Below are positions 60,582 to 64,000 of a DNA stretch of 64,000 bases, piece after piece; the stretch's first letter is position 1, and every line of letters begins with the position of its first letter. The position numbers and the translations under genes were made by a program. The stretch is from Qipengyuania marincola (GTDB lineage: Bacteria; Pseudomonadota; Alphaproteobacteria; Sphingomonadales; Sphingomonadaceae): positions 248,001 through 312,000 of the forward strand of contig NZ_JARULC010000003.1 in NCBI RefSeq assembly GCF_029688625.1. The letters are read 5' to 3'. The notes under the pieces were generated by a model. That model was given only the letters and a program-made list of their open reading frames with translations, made no database searches and had not been told where the DNA came from.

Positions 60582-61474
60582 GCGGCAAGTCTTTCTCGCC
60601 GTGCCGTCGCCTCCCCTGCCAGCAGACGGCTGCCGCTCAATTCCGCCATCCGCCACAGCGCGTCGCGATCCTTTGCGTCCGGCAGCAACCCCTCGCGGGC
60701 TTCAAATGTCGCAAGCCGCAACCGGTCGCTCGGATGATGGCGGCCGAAATCCTCGGCGAGTGCGAGCGCATCATCGCCGCCCATGCCGATGGCACACCGC
60801 AGGAAGACTTCCGTCGAGGTGGGATTGAGCGTGCCGGTAACCACATTGCTGTCGAGATCGAAGCCATACTGGTCGAGCCAGCCCTGGCCTGCGCCAATGT
60901 GCATTATGTTGAGCGAGACCGAGGTGGCCTCCGGCGGCAATTGCGAATGAATGTCCCGGTGCGCCCGGTAATGCATCAGCCGCCCTGTCGAGAGAGCGCT
61001 GCGCTCCACGAAGCGCAGGTCGGCCCGCTCTCCCTTGATCCCGGCCACGCTCTCGTAGTCGTATTCGAAATAGTCGCTACGATAGCCCGGACCGAAATAG
61101 CCGACCGTCAGGAAATCGAAGTTGTGGTCATGCGGAATGCCATAGACGAACGTTCTCGCCCCACTCGCGGCGAAGCACGGTTCGTCCTCGCTCGGCCATA
61201 TGTTGGCGCGCAAGAAGGCTGTGCCAAGGACCGGCGACAGCACGATTGCCTGCGGCCCGTAGCCGCCCGCGTCACCGTCAGTCCGCGAAAGGTCCTTCAT
61301 CTGCTCGATCAGCAAGTCACCAAGGAAATGGTCATTGCGGCCCAAGCGGCCAAGATGTGCGGCAGCGGCGCGTGTGCTTTCCTCGTCACGGGGGTCGAAA
61401 CCATTGCCGAGCGCCTCGACGATCTCTTCGAGCGATGCGCTGCCGGTGTCGGGATTGTCGATTATACGGGGCAT
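60578..61474 (-). CDS. Unrecognised protein with His-rich cupin-like core (third gene of peptide cassette)
   Basis: This 298-residue protein belongs to no family I recognise. The N-terminus is helical (AAAAHLGRLGRNDHFLGDLL). The middle is beta-rich with histidines spaced like metal ligands: H115 and H117 in YGIPHDHNFDFLTVGYFG, then H168, H172 and H176 in MHYRAHRDIHSQLP. The C-terminus is helical again and resembles the end of the upstream neighbour. A cupin or non-heme iron enzyme is a reasonable guess, not a finding. It overlaps the upstream gene by 13 bases. ATG 61474 is chosen over a longer frame. Confidence 0.75.
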   Translation of the reverse strand: MPRIIDNPDTGSASLEEIVEALGNGFDPRDEESTRAAAAHLGRLGRNDHFLGDLLIEQMKDLSRTDGDAGGYGPQAIVLSPVLGTAFLRANIWPSEDEPCFAASGARTFVYGIPHDHNFDFLTVGYFGPGYRSDYFEYDYESVAGIKGERADLRFVERSALSTGRLMHYRAHRDIHSQLPPEATSVSLNIMHIGAGQGWLDQYGFDLDSNVVTGTLNPTSTEVFLRCAIGMGGDDALALAEDFGRHHPSDRLRLATFEAREGLLPDAKDRDALWRMAELSGSRLLAGEATARRERLAA

Positions 61475-62430
61475 GGTTCGGACTCTTTCGCTGCCAATTC
61501 GGGGTAGGTTTCGACCAGGTGCGCACGCAATGCCTGCGCTGGCGTCGCAAGCGTGTCTTCGGCGTCCCGTGCGATCCGCAAGAGCGCGTCGAAACCCGTC
61601 GCTGTATCGAGCGCAAGACATTCGCGGATAGCCTGCCAGCGCAAGTGATCGCTGCCCGAGCGGGATTGGGCGGCAAGCGCAGGCGCGGCATCCGTCCGGC
61701 CCATCCGTCCAAGGAGCGCCATCGCCAGTTCCCTCTGGCTCTCGACCCGGTCACCGCTGGCACGGTGCAGCAGTCGGCCATCACCCAGGCGAAACACGCG
61801 CGAGGGACCGGGCACAGGCGGAGTTCGCGCGATCCGCAAGAGGACGAGGCGACCATGGATGGTGCGGACCATCCGCGCCTGGTTCGGAGCGAGATGCAAC
61901 GCATCTCCCGCCACCACGCGCCGCGGATGGCGGTCGATCGCCGCGCGGTCCGGCCACTCGCGCGCGATCGTAGCGAGCTCCAGGTCGGCAGCTCCGCCGA
62001 GCACGATTTCGTGCCGCTCCACGTCCGAGAAGGTGGCCGTTTCGGTGTTTCCGTTCGCTATCGATGGGTCATAGGCGAGCAACACCAGCGCCGCCCTGCC
62101 CCGTGTCGCCAGCTGCAGAATGGAGGTGCCGGCATTCTTCTGATGCCGGAAGGGAACCTGCGCCAGCGGCTCTTCGCGTAGCGCCTCCATGAGCGCATCC
62201 GTTAGCGGCTCGAAGAGGTGCCGCGCGGAAGCGAGCCTGATTGCGACCTCCGGCAGGCAGGGACCACGATCAAATGCGGCGCCTGCGCCATAAGCTGCGA
62301 GCTCGTCGAGAAACCGCACCACGTCGCTGCTCCCAAGCCACGCATCGCGCGCAGCTTCGATCCGCAATTGTGCCCGGCGCTGTGCGGACGGATTTCCGCA
62401 CAGCGACTTGATGTCGTCATCGATGTCCAT
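61462..62430 (-). CDS. Unrecognised helical-repeat/beta-core protein (second gene of peptide cassette)
   Basis: This 322-residue soluble protein opens with two helices (QRRAQLRIEAARDAWLG, VVRFLDELAAYGAGAAF). It continues with a beta-rich middle (about 100-205, with SDVERHEIVLGGAADLELA and GDALHLAPNQARMVRTIHG). It ends in HEAT-like helices: LAMALLGRMGRTDAAPALAA and WQAIRECLALDTATGFDALL. The shape parallels the downstream protein, so the pair may be old duplicates. No known catalytic signature is present. ATG 62430 lies 11 bases after the peptide gene. The frame is open further upstream, but that stretch is Arg-rich shadow sequence. Confidence 0.75.
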   Translation of the reverse strand: MDIDDDIKSLCGNPSAQRRAQLRIEAARDAWLGSSDVVRFLDELAAYGAGAAFDRGPCLPEVAIRLASARHLFEPLTDALMEALREEPLAQVPFRHQKNAGTSILQLATRGRAALVLLAYDPSIANGNTETATFSDVERHEIVLGGAADLELATIAREWPDRAAIDRHPRRVVAGDALHLAPNQARMVRTIHGRLVLLRIARTPPVPGPSRVFRLGDGRLLHRASGDRVESQRELAMALLGRMGRTDAAPALAAQSRSGSDHLRWQAIRECLALDTATGFDALLRIARDAEDTLATPAQALRAHLVETYPELAAKESEPCPV

Positions 62431-62441
62431 TCCGCGATCCG

Positions 62442-62597
62442 TCAGGCCGGGATCGAATGGGTGACGTCGTAAACGTAGACCATGATCACGATCAGCGTAT
62501 CGTCCGTCGCGGGACCGGATGCGAGAACGCTGCCGAACAGGCCGGTGACCTGGTCGAAGCCAGGCAGGCTGCCGATGTCGATGGTGGGAAGTTTCAT
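62442..62597 (-). CDS. Candidate precursor or signalling peptide, 51 aa
   Basis: The frame from ATG 62597 to TGA 62442 encodes 51 residues. GGAGA lies six bases before the ATG. The N-terminal part is KLPTIDIGSLPGFDQ followed by a Gly/Val stretch. After ASGPATDD comes a hydrophobic core TLIVIMVYVYD and the end THSIPA. There is no cysteine, so a lanthipeptide or disulfide peptide is unlikely. Amino-acid composition in this frame is natural, while the competing frame is Arg-rich and repetitive. It heads a three-gene run, which makes a modified-peptide precursor plausible; a small structural partner is the alternative. Confidence 0.65.
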   Translation of the reverse strand: MKLPTIDIGSLPGFDQVTGLFGSVLASGPATDDTLIVIMVYVYDVTHSIPA

Positions 62598-62730
62598 TCA
62601 TTTTCTCCGTAATCTGCCGGCCGTGCGACCCCATGTCCCGACCGCGCGCCGCACACGCTGCCAAGCGCGGGCTGCGGCTTGAAATTAAAATATTGTAAGC
62701 CGCGGGAACTGCGCGCTATCGGGTCCGGCA

Positions 62731-63189
62731 ATGACCGCCGAGACGCGCAAATTCGATCCCGCCCAGGCGACCAAGTTCTTCACCGGACGCGGCCATTCGG
62801 GCTGGCTCGGCCTGCAATATTCCGACCATGGCGATGACTGGGTGGAACTGGAGCTGCCGTGGCGCGAGGACCTGCTGGGCGAAGAGGGGCAGCGCGTGCT
62901 CGCCTCCGGGCCGATCCTGTCGCTCATGGACATGGCCAGCGGCATGGCCATCTGGCGGGCCATGGACGAATTCAGCGCCATCGCCACGCTCGACCTGCGG
63001 GTCGATTACGTGCGCCCGGCGCGCGAAGGCTCGAGCGTTTTCGGCCGCACGCAATGCTATCGGCTGACGCGCAGCGCGGCGTTCGTGCGCGGCCTCGCCC
63101 ATGATGGCAATTCAGACGATCCGGTCGCCCACATCCAGGCTGTTTTTATGAAGATCGCTCCCAGCGCTCCGGTGGCGAACCGTGACTGA
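62731..63189 (+). CDS. PaaI-family hotdog thioesterase
   Basis: This 152-residue acyl-CoA thioesterase-like protein has the hotdog fold segments SGWLGLQYSDHGDDWVELEL, GPILSLMDMASGMAIWRAM (central helix, with the aspartate in LMDMA) and ATLDLRVDYVRPAREGSSV. It should hydrolyse an acyl-CoA of unknown chain in the cytoplasm. It overlaps the next thioesterase by eight bases. It is divergent from the peptide cassette; the 133-bp gap is AT-rich near 62680-62697. Confidence 0.87.
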   Translation: MTAETRKFDPAQATKFFTGRGHSGWLGLQYSDHGDDWVELELPWREDLLGEEGQRVLASGPILSLMDMASGMAIWRAMDEFSAIATLDLRVDYVRPAREGSSVFGRTQCYRLTRSAAFVRGLAHDGNSDDPVAHIQAVFMKIAPSAPVANRD

Positions 63190-63589
63190 GCGCCCGGACG
63201 ACGCAGCGCTCACGCCCTATGCCCGCGCGCTGGGCATCGAGCTAGATCATTGGGATGGGGACGCGCCGGTCATGCGCGTCGCGTTCGACGAAACCGTTGA
63301 GGGGCGGCCGGAGCACTTTCACGGCGGCGCCACCGGTGGTTTGCTGGAAACTGCGGGCTATGCGGTGCTGCGCAGCGTTCTGGCGGCGAGCGGACGCACT
63401 GCGACGCTCAAGCCGATCAATATCACCGTACAATATCTGGCCGCGGGCAAAAGCCAGACGAGCTATGCCAGCGGGCGCATTACCAAGCTGGGGCGCCGCA
63501 GCGCCAACATCACGGTCGAGGCATGGCAAGACGACCGCGCGCGGCCGATCGCGACGGCAGTGATGAACGTCCTGATGGCAGACGGATAG
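63182..63589 (+). CDS. PaaI-family hotdog thioesterase, second copy
   Basis: This 135-residue hotdog protein has the family motif HFHGGATGGLLETAGYAVLR, with the His-Gly-Gly loop and catalytic position that the first copy carries in a different form, and LKPINITVQYLAAGKSQTSY. The start is GTG, within the end of the first copy. The two are diverged, so they are probably a heterodimer or two specificities rather than a fresh duplication. Confidence 0.88.
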   Translation: MTERPDDAALTPYARALGIELDHWDGDAPVMRVAFDETVEGRPEHFHGGATGGLLETAGYAVLRSVLAASGRTATLKPINITVQYLAAGKSQTSYASGRITKLGRRSANITVEAWQDDRARPIATAVMNVLMADG

Positions 63590-63592
63590 CGC

Positions 63593-64000
63593 CTACTGCA
63601 GTTCGAGCTCGCGCAAGCGCTCGTCTCGCGCGCGCCTGATCGCCTCGGCCCGCGCTTCGTCGGCGCGCCGCCGCGCCTCCTCGATCGCCGCCTCGTCCAC
63701 GTCGATCCCGTTCTCGCCCAGCGTGATATCGATCGGCACGCCGTCGACCTCGGTCGAAAAGACCGCCTCGCCGTCGCTAATGCGAATGCGCGAGTTGCCG
63801 TCGCCGATCGGAATGTCGCCGATGTCCGGCACATCGAGTGGCTCCACCGGCGTACCGGGATCGCTCTGTTCGCGCGGGGCCGGCTGTCCGGTCGCCTGCA
63901 CGCCCAATGCGCGGTTCATGAAATCGCGCCAGATGCGCGCGGGAAGCCCGCCGCCCGAGATATTGCCCGCCAGCGGGGAATTGTCGTCATTGCCGATCCA
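63593..64000 (-). CDS. Penicillin-binding protein (transglycosylase/transpeptidase), 3' part
   Basis: Only the C-terminal 135 residues are in the window; the gene continues beyond base 64000. The end of the transpeptidase domain is seen in WIGNDDNSPLAGNISGGGLP followed by ARIWRDFMNRAL, the usual closing block of bifunctional class A PBPs. After it comes a Pro/Asp/Ile-rich linker and a charged helix EEARRRADEARAEAIRRARD. Class A PBPs polymerise and crosslink peptidoglycan in the periplasm. It is convergent with the thioesterase genes. Confidence 0.85.
   Translation of the reverse strand, partial: WIGNDDNSPLAGNISGGGLPARIWRDFMNRALGVQATGQPAPREQSDPGTPVEPLDVPDIGDIPIGDGNSRIRISDGEAVFSTEVDGVPIDITLGENGIDVDEAAIEEARRRADEARAEAIRRARDERLRELELQ

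Noticed and set aside
62442-62664. N-terminal extension of the 322-aa cassette protein
   Set aside because: The frame is open but Arg/His-rich and overlaps the 51-codon peptide gene, which has the better ribosome binding site and natural composition.
1-64000. CRISPR array, tRNA, rRNA, insertion sequence or prophage
   Set aside because: No regularly spaced repeats, cloverleaf-like TTCGAATCC arms, transposase motifs or phage structural genes were seen. Only a computed scan could exclude a divergent tRNA.

Overview
The window is high-GC DNA that is almost entirely coding. It reads as chromosome from an alphaproteobacterium of the order Sphingomonadales, most likely an Erythrobacteraceae member such as Erythrobacter or a close relative. 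The evidence is a class I lysyl-tRNA synthetase, a plant/alphaproteobacterial glutamate-cysteine ligase, RcnB-type and glycine-zipper envelope proteins, a LOV-type HWE histidine kinase, and a cox operon running into SURF1 and thrC. No rRNA, tRNA, CRISPR array, prophage or insertion sequence was recognised. Assignments rest on reading motifs by eye; no database search was run.

Layout. Bases 1-9.9 kb hold the end of ettA, a HigBA toxin-antitoxin pair with a striking operator, an FKBP isomerase, a MASE1-PAS-GGDEF diguanylate cyclase, OmpA-like and RcnB-like envelope proteins, cytochrome b561, a prolyl-hydroxylase-like oxygenase and the LOV kinase. 10-19 kb holds lysK, an AT-richer lipoprotein gene, a DinG-like helicase preceded by an alphaproteobacterial LexA-box match, a PagL-like protein, and soxR divergent from a VOC gene across a SoxR box. 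19-30.5 kb holds a YefM-YoeB pair, ubiA, rsmE, gshA, a membrane methyltransferase-like protein, bamB with a YfgM-like partner, a glycosyltransferase-hydrolase pair and selO. 30.5-42.8 kb holds astD, lipoproteins, rarD, pyrC, a patatin, ygfZ, an S41 peptidase, a TetR gene facing a di-iron-like protein across a 39-bp perfect palindrome, ribosomal proteins L27 and L21, and a small membrane protein under an FNR box.

42.8-53.7 kb is a long minus-strand cluster: ctaC-ctaD-epoxide hydrolase-ctaB-39-aa CoxF-like protein-ctaG-ctaE-SURF1-thrC-methyltransferase-folB-small protein-moaD-moaE. It builds an aa3-type cytochrome c oxidase together with its heme O and copper assembly factors. 53.9-60.6 kb is a plus-strand series: pyrE, a serine hydrolase, pdxJ, acpS, lepB, an AI-2E-type exporter, a DUF3089 hydrolase and ruvX, many with overlapping start and stop codons.

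The most novel piece is at 60.58-62.60 kb on the minus strand. A 51-codon peptide gene with a good ribosome binding site is followed by two tightly coupled genes for proteins I cannot place. These look like distant paralogues, each with a beta-rich, histidine-rich core flanked by helical repeats. The arrangement resembles a precursor peptide with dedicated modifying or binding proteins. Tandem hotdog thioesterases and the 3' end of a penicillin-binding protein gene close the window.

Several promoters read well enough to suggest regulation: higBA and yefM-yoeB autoregulation, SOS control of the DinG-like gene, SoxR control, TetR control and FNR-type control. In the higBA and soxR cases the inferred transcription start falls almost on the start codon, so leaderless mRNAs are likely.
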